This document shows positions 55,989-64,000 of a DNA stretch of 64,000 nt, piece by piece (position 1 is the first letter of the stretch; every line of letters begins with the position of its first letter). The notes beneath the pieces are model-generated. The model searched no databases, was not told the DNA's origin, and saw only the letters and a program-made list of their open reading frames with translations. Both the position numbers and the translations under genes were made by a program. Source of the stretch: Kolteria novifilia (GTDB taxonomy: Bacteria > Planctomycetota > Planctomycetia > Kolteriales > Kolteriaceae); NCBI GenBank assembly GCA_007748055.1, contig CP036279.1, forward strand, positions 1,550,001 to 1,614,000. Reading direction: 5' to 3'.

Positions 55989-56912
55989 ATGTCGAAAGAG
56001 CCGTTGCGTCGTTGGGCGGGGTTCACGCTGGTCGAACTCTTGGTCGTGATCGCCATCATCGGCGTCTTGGTCGCCTTGCTCTTGCCGGCGGTCCAGCAGG
56101 CCCGAGAGGCGGCGCGGCGGATTCGCTGCAAGAATAATTTCAAGCAGATCGGGGTGGCGCTGCACAGCTATCACGCCAGCTACGGTCTCTTTCCGCTCTC
56201 GGATCATCGCGATTCGGGCCGGGGCTGTAGCGGCAGTGAATGGAGCGTCTCCCAGGTCTATCGCTTCGCCTGGGGAGCCCACCTGCTACCTTTTCTCGAC
56301 AGGACCGCGACCTACGAGAAGATCAATTTCTCCATCAATTACAACGTCTCCCCGTCAAAGGCGATTGACGCCGTCGGGGCGAGCGTGGGCGTCTTCCTCT
56401 GTCCTAGCGATCCGCAACGCGATCCTCGCTGCAACCGCACCGGGGCGATCAACAACGGCGGCCCGAGCAACAAGGATGACCTCGGGCGCACGAACATGGC
56501 GGGTGTTGCCGACTCGCGGACCTGGGAGTGCGCCTCGAGTTGGGGACGCACCGACGGCGACGGCGTCTTGTTCAACAACTCCAGCACTTCCCTCGGCGAC
56601 ATCGCCGACGGCAGCAAGAACACCTTGATGGTGGGCGAGGTGACCGGCTCCTCGCCGGGGTCCTACGACGGCAACTACTGGTCGGTCGTCAACCATTTTG
56701 ACACCGCTGGCGGGATCAACGGCCCGAACACGCTTCCCGGCGGCGGGGTGTGGAACTTCGCCCGGCAGGAATTCTCGAGCTACCATCCCGGCGGGGCGCA
56801 CTTCCTGCTTGGGGACGGAAGCGTGCAATTCGTTTCCGACAGCATCGACATCGGCATGCTCGAGGCGCTGACGACCCGCGCCGGCAACGAAGTCATCAAC
56901 CAGGGTTTCTAG
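55989..56912 (+). CDS. DUF1559 pseudopilin-like protein
   Basis: This 307-residue protein begins with a basic leader and [19 protein letters not shown], then [17 protein letters not shown]. The C-terminal part has LLGDGSVQFVSDSID, the usual family ending. The ATG follows GGGGAG at seven bases; longer in-frame reading upstream crosses the promoter and is rejected. It is followed by a small lipoprotein and a GntR regulator, opening what looks like the sialic-acid locus. A role as a surface scaffold is speculative. Confidence 0.9.
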   Translation: MSKEPLRRWAGFTLVELLVVIAIIGVLVALLLPAVQQAREAARRIRCKNNFKQIGVALHSYHASYGLFPLSDHRDSGRGCSGSEWSVSQVYRFAWGAHLLPFLDRTATYEKINFSINYNVSPSKAIDAVGASVGVFLCPSDPQRDPRCNRTGAINNGGPSNKDDLGRTNMAGVADSRTWECASSWGRTDGDGVLFNNSSTSLGDIADGSKNTLMVGEVTGSSPGSYDGNYWSVVNHFDTAGGINGPNTLPGGGVWNFARQEFSSYHPGGAHFLLGDGSVQFVSDSIDIGMLEALTTRAGNEVINQGF

Positions 56913-56970
56913 AGGCCTCGCCTTCCTGGGAGCGCGGTTGACCGATCCGCGCTGAAACATTACGGGCGTG

Positions 56971-56997
56971 GTGTTAGTTGGTGTTAAGTGATATATT
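56971..56997 (+). promoter_or_regulatory. Extended -10 promoter with 10-bp-spaced GTGTTA direct repeats
   Basis: GTGTTA occurs at 56971-56976 and 56981-56986, one helical turn apart, followed by TGATATATT (56989-56997), which matches an extended -10 element. It lies 50 bases before the lipoprotein ATG at 57047. The same GTGTTA is at 55759-55764 in the upstream promoter. The repeats may bind the GntR regulator, though this is untested. Confidence 0.5.
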
Positions 56998-57046
56998 GTG
57001 AGTTCGTACGACCGCTTGGCGGGGTACGCTCGAGAGGGGCTGACCG

Positions 57047-57472
57047 ATGAACCTTGGGGTGAGGCTGGTCTGGGGGCTCGTGGCTTGTTCGCCGTTGCTC
57101 GTGGGGTGCGGGGGTCGCGCCGACGGGTTCGAGCGCGTTCGCGTGCGGGGGAATGTGGCCTTCGGCGACGAACCGATCGCCGAGGGCGAACTCCGGTTCG
57201 TGCCGATCAAGGGGACCGTCGCTCCCGTCGCCGGAGCGCTCATCGCCGACGGACTCTACGAGGTGACCAACAAGGGCGGGGTTCCGGTCGGGACCTATCG
57301 GGTCGAGATCATGGGCTATCGGGAGCTTCCAAAGGATCCCGGTGACGACTTGGAGATCGAGGCGCGCGAGCAGTACGTGCCCGCGGAGTTCAATGAACGC
57401 TCGAACCTCGAAGTCGTCGTCGAGAAGGGAGCTACCTCGATGCGGCAAGACTTTCAACTGACAAAGCCCTGA
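57047..57472 (+). CDS. Small lipoprotein, carboxypeptidase-regulatory-like
   Basis: This 141-residue protein has a signal peptide with lipobox LLVGC (Cys about residue 21) and the beta-sandwich motif GNVAFGDEPIAEGELRFVP that also appears in the lipoproteins at 4336 and 59538. A GAGGGG site precedes the ATG. It sits 134 bases after the DUF1559 gene and 35 bases before the GntR regulator, so it is probably the first gene of the transcript that includes that regulator. Function unknown. Confidence 0.78.
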   Translation: MNLGVRLVWGLVACSPLLVGCGGRADGFERVRVRGNVAFGDEPIAEGELRFVPIKGTVAPVAGALIADGLYEVTNKGGVPVGTYRVEIMGYRELPKDPGDDLEIEAREQYVPAEFNERSNLEVVVEKGATSMRQDFQLTKP

Positions 57473-57507
57473 GAACGGGTCTTCGTCGAGAGGGAGAGAG
57501 TGACTGG

Positions 57508-58605
57508 ATGACCGAGAGTGGCATCGCGGCGCCGAGCGCGAAACAGTTGGCCGGCCGGGTTCTTCGCGACATGCGCGAGCGTGGAGTGCTTCCCGGCGAT
57601 AGGTATCTTACCGCCAGGGAGGTGGGGGAACTTCTCGGCGTCAGCGCCATGACCGCCAATCGTGCGATGCAGGTTCTCGCTCGACAAGGGATTCTGACGC
57701 GGGAACGACGGGCGGGGACGTTTGTCGGTGATCGTTTCGAAGCGGACGAGTCGCCTGGGTTGGCCTGCTTGCACCTGCTGATTCCTCGCCGTTCGCTCCG
57801 CTCGTGCCAACAGTTTTTGGGTCCGATGATTCTCGGGCTGTCGCGTGAATGGCCGGAGGCGGCGATTCAGTACACGCTGCTGCCCGCGGATCATCAGGTC
57901 GAGTTCGTCAAGCGTCTCTTCGAGTCGCCCGCGCTTCCCAAACCATCCGGAGCCGTCCTGTTCGTGAGTAGTCCGGAACTACAGCGTTACGCTTCCGAGA
58001 GTCATCTGCCGATCGTCGTATCCGGCAGTCTTCATCCCGACGTCGAGAACCTCTGTTGGGTCGATCGCGATCAACGGAAGATGGGGCGATTGCTCGCCGA
58101 CGAGATCGTCACGCAAGGGCACCAGCGCGTCGCGGTGCTGATGCGCGACCTTTGGGGGTCGGGCGACAATCTCTTTCTCGACGGGGTGCAGTCGTCGTTG
58201 AGTGACGCGGGCTTGCCGATCGACGCGTTGACGGTTCGGAGCGTCGCCCACGAGGAGTCGCTGCTGGCGCCGACGATTCAGTCCCTGCTGAAGGTGAGGC
58301 GCCCGCCGACGGCTCTTCTTTGCCGTCCGGTTTTCGCCGCCGACGTCGCCAGCCGGGTGGCACGCGACCTGAAGCTACGGGTGCCGCGCGACCTTGAGAT
58401 CTTCGCCGCCGACTATTACGCCTCCGATGGGGTAGCGCCGCTCTACCCGTGCACGACACCACTGGTGGGCTACGAGCAACAAGGCGCGATCATTGGCCGA
58501 ATGCTTCACGACCTTTCGCGAGGGGAGTATCCGGATCCCAACCACATGGTGATCGACGTCGCGCTTCTGCCGCTCGCGGCGGGCCGAGGTCGCAAAAAGG
58601 GGTAG
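57508..58605 (+). CDS. GntR-family regulator with LacI-type effector domain
   Basis: This 365-residue protein has an N-terminal winged helix (LAGRVLRDMRERGVLPGDR ... LTAREVGELLGVSAMTANRAMQVLARQGILTRERRAGTFV, about 14-75) and a C-terminal periplasmic-binding-like domain (about 90-360). It probably senses a sugar and controls the locus, given that exo-sialidase, sialic-acid lyase and transporter genes follow. The GGGAGAG site precedes the ATG. It is followed by a DUF1559 gene after four bases, so the regulator and the pseudopilin gene are in one operon. Confidence 0.88.
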   Translation: MTESGIAAPSAKQLAGRVLRDMRERGVLPGDRYLTAREVGELLGVSAMTANRAMQVLARQGILTRERRAGTFVGDRFEADESPGLACLHLLIPRRSLRSCQQFLGPMILGLSREWPEAAIQYTLLPADHQVEFVKRLFESPALPKPSGAVLFVSSPELQRYASESHLPIVVSGSLHPDVENLCWVDRDQRKMGRLLADEIVTQGHQRVAVLMRDLWGSGDNLFLDGVQSSLSDAGLPIDALTVRSVAHEESLLAPTIQSLLKVRRPPTALLCRPVFAADVASRVARDLKLRVPRDLEIFAADYYASDGVAPLYPCTTPLVGYEQQGAIIGRMLHDLSRGEYPDPNHMVIDVALLPLAAGRGRKKG

Positions 58606-58609
58606 TGAC

Positions 58610-59515
58610 ATGCGAGGAATCGAGTCGAGGCGAATGGCGTTCACGTTGGTCGAGTTGTTGGTGGTGATCGCGATCATCGGCGTGCTGGTGAGTCTGCTCT
58701 TGCCCGCGGTGCAACAAGCCCGCGAGGCTGCTCGACGAGCCCAGTGCACCAACAACCTAAGACAGTTGGGGATCGCGTTCGCCAACTACCACGATTCCCA
58801 GGGACTCTTTCCACCGGGGACCCTTACTTCGACCGGGCTTTCCTGGAACGTTTCGATCCTCCCCTACATCGACCGTCAGGCGCTCTTCGATAGGTTCAGC
58901 TTCGCTTCGGGCTCCTTTAACGGAGCTCCCAACAACGAGGGCCCCGACAAGAATGTCCATGCCCTCGTGCGGATCCCGATGTTCCTCTGTCCCACTTCCC
59001 CCAATGAACTGGCGACCCATGGGAGCAGCACCCTCAGCGATGGGCGAAAGACCTACACCTCGCACTACTACGGTGTCGCCGGTCCCAAGGGAACCGCCCC
59101 CGACGGGACGGCGTACCGCCACGACAACAGTCCCGCGACTCACGGCGGGTTCGCCCTCCAGGGAGTGATGGGAAAAAATCGGGGATCGGGGATCAGCGAG
59201 ATCCTCGACGGAACGACGCGGACCTACCTGCTCGGAGAACTCTCCGAGGGATCCGGAGACGGGGCGAGTTGGGCTCGAGGGATCGCCTTTTCTCCCGCGT
59301 TCGACGGGATGTCGAGTTGCAAGAACATCTCCAACGGGATCAACTCTCCCTTTGGCAGCATCTTCAACGACATTCCCTTCTCGAGTCTCCATCCCGGCGG
59401 CGCTCACTTCCTGATGTGTGACGGCGCCACGACCTTCGTGTCCGAGAACATCGACTTGGCGGTCTTCAAGGCGGGCGCGAGTCGCGATGGTGGCGAACTT
59501 CTCGACGCACCGTGA
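58610..59515 (+). CDS. DUF1559 pseudopilin-like protein, in the sialic-acid operon
   Basis: This 301-residue protein begins with a short basic leader and [19 protein letters not shown], then [17 protein letters not shown]. The C-terminal MCDGATTFVSENID segment is the family ending. It starts four bases after the GntR gene and is followed 22 bases later by a lipoprotein gene. With the earlier DUF1559 at 55989 this makes two paralogues within 3.6 kb around one regulator. Confidence 0.9.
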   Translation: MRGIESRRMAFTLVELLVVIAIIGVLVSLLLPAVQQAREAARRAQCTNNLRQLGIAFANYHDSQGLFPPGTLTSTGLSWNVSILPYIDRQALFDRFSFASGSFNGAPNNEGPDKNVHALVRIPMFLCPTSPNELATHGSSTLSDGRKTYTSHYYGVAGPKGTAPDGTAYRHDNSPATHGGFALQGVMGKNRGSGISEILDGTTRTYLLGELSEGSGDGASWARGIAFSPAFDGMSSCKNISNGINSPFGSIFNDIPFSSLHPGGAHFLMCDGATTFVSENIDLAVFKAGASRDGGELLDAP

Positions 59516-59537
59516 GAGATGACTTGAGGGAACACCG

Positions 59538-59957
59538 ATGAAGGCCATGAACAAGCTCTGGATCTCGTTGTCTCTCGCCGGACTGATTGGCGGTTGTTCC
59601 GGTGCCGAGGGACCGACGCGCTACCGTGTCTCCGGGCGCGTGTCACACCAAGGACAGCCGGTGCCGAGCGGTTGGGTCTACTTCGACCCCGATACGTCGA
59701 AGGACAACCGGGGGCCGCAAGGCTTCGCACCGATCAAGAACGGCCGTTTCGATACCGCCGACGGCGGCAAGGGAGTGGTGGGCGGCGCCCATCGGCTGCG
59801 GGTCGAGGGATACGACGGAGTCGCCGTCAGCGAGGAGGCGCCACAGGGCAAGGCGCTCTTCGCCCCTTACGCTCGAACGGTCGATCTGCCCGCGGAGGCG
59901 ACGACCATTGACGTCGAGGTCGCCGAGGACCAGCGGTCAACGGCCAAGGCGCGATAG
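59538..59957 (+). CDS. Small lipoprotein, carboxypeptidase-regulatory-like
   Basis: This 139-residue protein has a signal peptide with lipobox LIGGC (Cys about residue 20) and the motif GRVSHQGQPVPSGWVYFDP, similar to the lipoproteins at 4336 and 57047. GAGGGAAC precedes the ATG. It is 22 bases after a DUF1559 gene and upstream of the exo-sialidase gene. Function unknown. Confidence 0.78.
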   Translation: MKAMNKLWISLSLAGLIGGCSGAEGPTRYRVSGRVSHQGQPVPSGWVYFDPDTSKDNRGPQGFAPIKNGRFDTADGGKGVVGGAHRLRVEGYDGVAVSEEAPQGKALFAPYARTVDLPAEATTIDVEVAEDQRSTAKAR

Positions 59958-60013
59958 CGTCCGGCAGGCAATGAGTGTTTCAACGACAGTTCATCAGCAA
60001 GGAGATCAGCTCA

Positions 60014-61174
60014 ATGACGTTTCTAGCGGGAGCCATCCTGACGTTCGCGAGTCTCACGGCCGCCGAGGCGGCCGGCATGGAGAAGCCGGTCACCGTCTGG
60101 AAGAAGGGGATGAACGACTACCACACCTACCGAATTCCGTCACTTCTCGTCGCTCCCGATGGATCGCTGCTCGCGTTCTGCGAGGGCCGCAAGAACAACA
60201 TGCGTGACGCGGGCGACATCGACTTGGTCGTCAAGCGATCGACCGACGGCGGGCGCCATTGGTCCGACCAGGAGGTCATTTGGGACGAGGGACCCAACAC
60301 CTGTGGCAATCCCTGCCCCGTCGTCGATCAGTCCACCGGACGGATCTGGCTCCTGTTGACCCACAACCTCGGGGCCGATCATGAGGGAAAGATCAAGACC
60401 GGAACAGCCAAGGGAACCCGCACGGTCTGGGTCTGTCATAGTGATGACAGCGGAAAGAGTTGGAGCGAACCGGTCGAAATCACCAAGAGCACGAAGGATC
60501 CCGGTTGGGGGTGGTACGCGACCGGACCGGGAGTCGGTATCCAGGTCGAGCATGGTTCGCACAAGGGACGCTTGGTCATTCCGTGCGACCACAGCTTTGA
60601 CACGACGCCCGGCAGCGCCGAGGTCAAGCCCGGCTTCGGTTCGCACGCGATCTACAGTGACGATCATGGCAAGACGTGGCGGCTCGGAGCCCCCATCCAG
60701 CCGGCAATGAACGAATGCCAAGTCGTCGAGCTGGCCGACGGCCAGGGCACCCTTCAGATGAACATGCGGTCCTACGCGAAGAAGAGTTCGCGAGGGGTTG
60801 CGACCAGCGAGGACGGCGGTCAGACCTGGGGGCCGATTCGCCACGACAAGACGCTCGTCGAACCGGTCTGCCAAGCGAGTATCATTCGCTACGATTGGCC
60901 GAAAGGCGAGAACCCTGGCCGATTGCTCTTCTCGAATCCCGCGCACCCCAAGAAACGCGTGGGGCTCACCCTCCGGGCGAGCGAGGACGATGGCCGGACC
61001 TGGCCGAAAGAGCTGGTGGTCGATCCGGGGCACGCCGCCTATTCCTGCTTGGCCAAGCTTCCCGATGGGACGATCGGCTGTCTCTACGAGGGAGGACAGA
61101 AACCGTACGAGGAGATTCGCTTCGTCCGGATTCCGATCGAGTCACTCGAGTCGCGAGGCGCTGGTTCGCGCTGA
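60014..61174 (+). CDS. Secreted exo-alpha-sialidase
   Basis: This 386-residue protein has a signal peptide and a sialidase propeller. The N-terminal motif is YHTYRIPSLLVAPDGS (the conserved RIP Arg), and five Asp-box-type repeats STDGGRHW, SDDSGKSW, SDDHGKTW, SEDGGQTW and SEDDGRTW are visible. It should release sialic acid from host or marine glycans. The ATG at 60014 follows AAGGAG. A GTG 39 bases upstream is an alternative with no leader benefit. It precedes the lyase gene that consumes its product. Confidence 0.9.
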   Translation: MTFLAGAILTFASLTAAEAAGMEKPVTVWKKGMNDYHTYRIPSLLVAPDGSLLAFCEGRKNNMRDAGDIDLVVKRSTDGGRHWSDQEVIWDEGPNTCGNPCPVVDQSTGRIWLLLTHNLGADHEGKIKTGTAKGTRTVWVCHSDDSGKSWSEPVEITKSTKDPGWGWYATGPGVGIQVEHGSHKGRLVIPCDHSFDTTPGSAEVKPGFGSHAIYSDDHGKTWRLGAPIQPAMNECQVVELADGQGTLQMNMRSYAKKSSRGVATSEDGGQTWGPIRHDKTLVEPVCQASIIRYDWPKGENPGRLLFSNPAHPKKRVGLTLRASEDDGRTWPKELVVDPGHAAYSCLAKLPDGTIGCLYEGGQKPYEEIRFVRIPIESLESRGAGSR

Positions 61175-61295
61175 GCGTATCCCGTCTATTGGGTCGGAGC
61201 GGGATCGTCGCGATCGCTCCGGCATGGTTGCTCGTTCAGCCCCGCTGGCGAGATTTTGCAATGGTGGAGCCGATCGCTCCACGGGAGTACCTACG

Positions 61296-62219
61296 TTGTC
61301 CGCATCGTTCGATCTGATTGCCGCCGCGCCGTCTCCGCTGGCCGAGAACGGCGCCATCAACTTGGAGATGGTTCGGCCGCTCGTCGATCACCTCGTCGAG
61401 TCGGGAGTGACCGGCCTGTTCGCGCTTGGCACGACGGGAGAGTGCATGTCGCTCACGACGTCCGAGCGACAGTCGTTGGCCGAGGAGTTCGTCCGTTCGT
61501 CTGATGGCCGTATTCCCGTCACGGTTCATGTCGGCCACAACTCCTTGGCCGAGGCTTGTGGACTCGCGACGCACGCGAAGCTGGCGGGTGCCGATGCGAT
61601 CGCGATGCTGCCCCCCTGCTACTTCAAGCCGAACTCCTTGGACGCGGTCCTCGAGTGCTTGCGATGTGTCGCATCCGCCGGCAAAGGACTCCCGATCTAC
61701 TACTACCACATCCCCCACTTGACCGGCGTCCCGGTCGACATCGTCGAATTGATCGGGCGCGCGGACGACACCATCGATGGGTTCGCGGGGGTCAAGTTCA
61801 CCTCGCCCGCGGTGGACCTGTTTCAGTTGGGCCTCGCCGAGGCCGGAGAGAAGACGGTCGCGTTCGGCGTCGACGAGATGCTGCTTTCTGGCGTTCTCGC
61901 CGGCGCGACGATGGCGATCGGTAGCACCTACAACTTCGCCGCGCCACTCTTCTTGAGCGTCGTTCAAGCGTTCCAGGAAGGCGACTTGGAAGAGGCGCGC
62001 CGGTTGCAGCAAGTGGCGACCTCCATGATCCACGTCTTGATTCGCCACGGCGGACTTGGGGCCATCAAGCTGGCGATCAACGAGCTGACCGTCGACTGCG
62101 GGCCGACGCGGTTGCCACTGCGAATGCCTTCGGGAGAGCAGTGGCCCATCATTCGCGAGGAACTCGCGGAGGTTGGTCTGTTCGACTGGTGTCAAGGACT
62201 GGCTTCCGCCGACTCGTAG
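61296..62219 (+). CDS. nanA: N-acetylneuraminate lyase
   Basis: This 307-residue cytosolic enzyme splits N-acetylneuraminate into N-acetylmannosamine and pyruvate. It is a TIM-barrel aldolase of the DapA/NanA family with the carboxylate-binding loop LGTTGECMSL (near 44-53), IYYYHIPHLTGV (the catalytic Tyr near residue 137), and GVKFTS with the Schiff-base Lys167. The YxIPxxxGV pattern favours the sialic-acid lyase over dihydrodipicolinate synthase. The start is probably TTG at 61296, with GGGAG seven bases upstream; ATG choices in this frame are absent nearby. Following genes continue the pathway. Confidence 0.88.
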   Translation: MSASFDLIAAAPSPLAENGAINLEMVRPLVDHLVESGVTGLFALGTTGECMSLTTSERQSLAEEFVRSSDGRIPVTVHVGHNSLAEACGLATHAKLAGADAIAMLPPCYFKPNSLDAVLECLRCVASAGKGLPIYYYHIPHLTGVPVDIVELIGRADDTIDGFAGVKFTSPAVDLFQLGLAEAGEKTVAFGVDEMLLSGVLAGATMAIGSTYNFAAPLFLSVVQAFQEGDLEEARRLQQVATSMIHVLIRHGGLGAIKLAINELTVDCGPTRLPLRMPSGEQWPIIREELAEVGLFDWCQGLASADS

Positions 62220-62230
62220 GGGATCTGGAG

Positions 62231-64000
62231 ATGGTTTGTGGGCGGGTTATCACCCTCCTTCTCATTTGTGCCTCGGCGCCGTCGGATGCGCCGCGGGAGT
62301 CCAGCGCTGTCGGCAACCCCTACTCCTGGGGAGAGTTGGACGCGTTTCCCAACACGGTTGGGGTCGCGGGGCCGTTCGCTGGCGTGACCGGCGACGCGCT
62401 GCTCGTTGCGGGAGGAGCCAACTTCCCCGACGGGCGTCCATGGGATGGGTATCGGAAAGTCTGGCACGATGACATCTATCTCTTGGAGCGTCCCGACGGG
62501 TCGTGGAAACGGCTCGAGCAAACGTTGCCGAAGCCGCTGGCCTACGGGCTCTCCCTCACCACCCCCGAGGGAGTGATCTGCATCGGTGGCGGGGACGCGG
62601 ACGAACACGTCACCGATGTGCGCCGGTATCGTTGGGATGGCACGCGACTCGTTGTCGAGGAGCTTCCCCCGCTTCCGATTCCGTTGGCCTTCGCCTCGGG
62701 AGCTATCCTCGATGGTGTCATCTACGTGGCGGGAGGGCTTACCAAGCCGAACGCGAACAAACCCGAGCACCGCTTCCTGGCCTTTGACCTGCGCGAAGGA
62801 ACCTGGCGCGAATTGGAACCTTGGCCGGGTCCTCCACGCATGTTGGCGGCGATGGGCGCCCAGGCAGGAGCGATCATTCTCGGCAGCGGGGTCGATCTCG
62901 TCGCCGGCCGCGATGGCTCCCCCGTTCGCGAGTACCTGACCGACGCCTTTCGCTACCGCCCCGGCGACGGCTGGTCGCCGATTGCTCCGCTACCCCAGCC
63001 CGCGGTCGCTTCCCCCAACCCCGCGCCGGCCATTGGCCAGACCCATCTCCTCGTGCTTGGGGGGGACACTGGCGCCCATGCCGCTCGCGTCGAGGAACTG
63101 GCAGACCGACACCCCGGCTTCTCCCAGGACATTCTCGCCTTCGAGACAGTGACCAATTCCTGGCGAACGATCGGTTCACTTCCCCGCGATCCTTCACGGA
63201 ACATCGCACCGCCGGTGACCACGCCAGCGGTCATGTGGAACGGCCGTCTCGTGCTACCCAGTGGCGAGGTTCGCCCCGGTGTCCGCTCGAGCATCATCCA
63301 CGTCGCCACGCCGCTACGCAGGACCCGCTTTGGTTTCTGGGACTACTTTTCTCTTTGTCTCTACTTGCTGGCGATTGTCGGTGTCGGCGTCTATTTCTCC
63401 CGCCGCGAGCATAGTACCGAGGACTTTTTCCTCGCGGGGCGTCGAATTCCCTGGTGGGCGGCGGGCCTGAGTATCTTCGGGACCCAGCTTAGCGCCATCA
63501 CGTTCATGGCGGTGCCCGCGAAGGCCTATGCCGAGGATTGGACCTTCGCTCTGCTCAACGGGGGAATCCTCCTCGTCGCTCCGCTGGTTGTCTGGTTCTA
63601 CCTGCCGCACTTTCGACGACAGAATGTCACGACGGCCTACGAGTACCTCGAGCAACGTTTTAGCGTCGGGGTGCGGTGGGCGGCTGGGGGGACGTTCACA
63701 CTCATGCAACTAGGGCGCATGGGAGTTGTCCTCTACTTGCCGGCGCTGGCCCTCTCCGCGGCGATCGGGCTGAATGTGTGGCTCTCGATCATCGTGATGG
63801 GGGTTCTCGCAACGATCTACACCTACCTCGGCGGCATCGAGGCCGTCGTCTGGACGGACGTGCTGCAAGTCTTCGTTCTCTTGGGTGGGGCGCTATTGGC
63901 TCTCCTGCTCATCGCCTTCGATGTCGGCGGCCCGTTCGCACTTGTCGCCGATGCCCAGCAATCGGAGAAGCTGCGGCTAGTGCATTGGACGACGAGCGAT
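62231..64000 (+). CDS. NanM-like kelch mutarotase fused to sodium/solute symporter (partial)
   Basis: This frame runs from an ATG with GGAG upstream to the right edge without a stop (590 codons seen). Residues about 30-340 are a kelch-type propeller whose LLVAGGANFPDGRPW segment and repeated VYVAGG-like strands match the sialic-acid mutarotase family. From about residue 365 it continues in the same frame into a sodium/solute symporter: GFWDYFSLCLYLLAIVGVGV (TM1), STEDFFLAGRRIPWWAAGLS, and TQLSAITFMAVPAKAYA. It should anomerise and import sialic acid. Only six to seven helices are in view. Gene symbol is withheld because it is a fusion. Confidence 0.85.
   Translation, partial: MVCGRVITLLLICASAPSDAPRESSAVGNPYSWGELDAFPNTVGVAGPFAGVTGDALLVAGGANFPDGRPWDGYRKVWHDDIYLLERPDGSWKRLEQTLPKPLAYGLSLTTPEGVICIGGGDADEHVTDVRRYRWDGTRLVVEELPPLPIPLAFASGAILDGVIYVAGGLTKPNANKPEHRFLAFDLREGTWRELEPWPGPPRMLAAMGAQAGAIILGSGVDLVAGRDGSPVREYLTDAFRYRPGDGWSPIAPLPQPAVASPNPAPAIGQTHLLVLGGDTGAHAARVEELADRHPGFSQDILAFETVTNSWRTIGSLPRDPSRNIAPPVTTPAVMWNGRLVLPSGEVRPGVRSSIIHVATPLRRTRFGFWDYFSLCLYLLAIVGVGVYFSRREHSTEDFFLAGRRIPWWAAGLSIFGTQLSAITFMAVPAKAYAEDWTFALLNGGILLVAPLVVWFYLPHFRRQNVTTAYEYLEQRFSVGVRWAAGGTFTLMQLGRMGVVLYLPALALSAAIGLNVWLSIIVMGVLATIYTYLGGIEAVVWTDVLQVFVLLGGALLALLLIAFDVGGPFALVADAQQSEKLRLVHWTTSD

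Overview
The window reads as a chromosomal segment of a GC-rich planctomycete, probably of the Pirellulales or Isosphaerales type. No rRNA or marker-level taxonomy is available, so this rests on gene content. The diagnostic families are five DUF1559 pseudopilin-like proteins ([15 protein letters not shown]-termini), a planctomycete cytochrome/DUF1549/DUF1553 protein next to a DUF1501 protein, four formylglycine-type sulfatases, and many secreted proteins with Sec, Tat or lipoprotein signals. Coding density is high and no tRNA, rRNA or CRISPR array was seen.

Layout. 0-2.4 kb: minus-strand ABC permease and membrane-fusion protein (DevBC-like). 3.1-4.8 kb: DUF1559 plus small lipoprotein, separated by a 30-bp tandem palindromic array. 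4.9-12.3 kb: minus-strand heavy-metal RND efflux operon (TolC-like protein, His/Cys-rich small protein, His-rich lipoprotein, adaptor, RND pump). 12.6-19 kb: sulfatase, two methyltransferases, a second DUF1559/lipoprotein pair, a beta-propeller protein. 19.3-26 kb: housekeeping block, with accC-accB-M24 peptidase on the minus strand divergent from rpsB-tsf-pyrH-frr on the plus strand. 26-36 kb: EVE protein, DUF2142-like membrane protein, sulfatases, a nitrilase-fold hydrolase, and a flippase-like/glycosyltransferase convergent pair. 35.7-40 kb: XylR-like and ArsR regulators, then a rearranged locus where a DUF1559 gene reads into a phytanoyl-CoA dioxygenase-like fragment and then, out of frame, into an ArsI-like gene lacking its N-terminal half. 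40-46 kb: probable catabolic cluster (two Tat amidohydrolases, MFS transporter, M20 hydrolase, LysR regulator). 46.5-54.2 kb: cytochrome/DUF1553, DUF1501, threonine-dehydratase-like enzyme, sulfatase and ThuA-like protein. 54.2-64 kb: sialic-acid region with a Tat sialidase-like protein, then DUF1559, lipoprotein, GntR regulator, DUF1559, lipoprotein, exo-sialidase, N-acetylneuraminate lyase, and a kelch (NanM-like)/sodium-solute symporter fusion that runs off the right edge.

The strongest novelty signals are four. First, two families of short TA-flanked dispersed repeats sit on TAG stop codons; one appears to have been inserted into the tight gap between the efflux adaptor and pump genes. 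Second, a DUF1559 gene followed by a small lipoprotein gene recurs four times, twice inside the sialic-acid region, with promoter-like sequences carrying palindromes or direct repeats. Third, two distant tandem arrays share one palindromic core but have locus-specific spacers. Fourth, there is a three-part gene scar at 38.8-39.1 kb.
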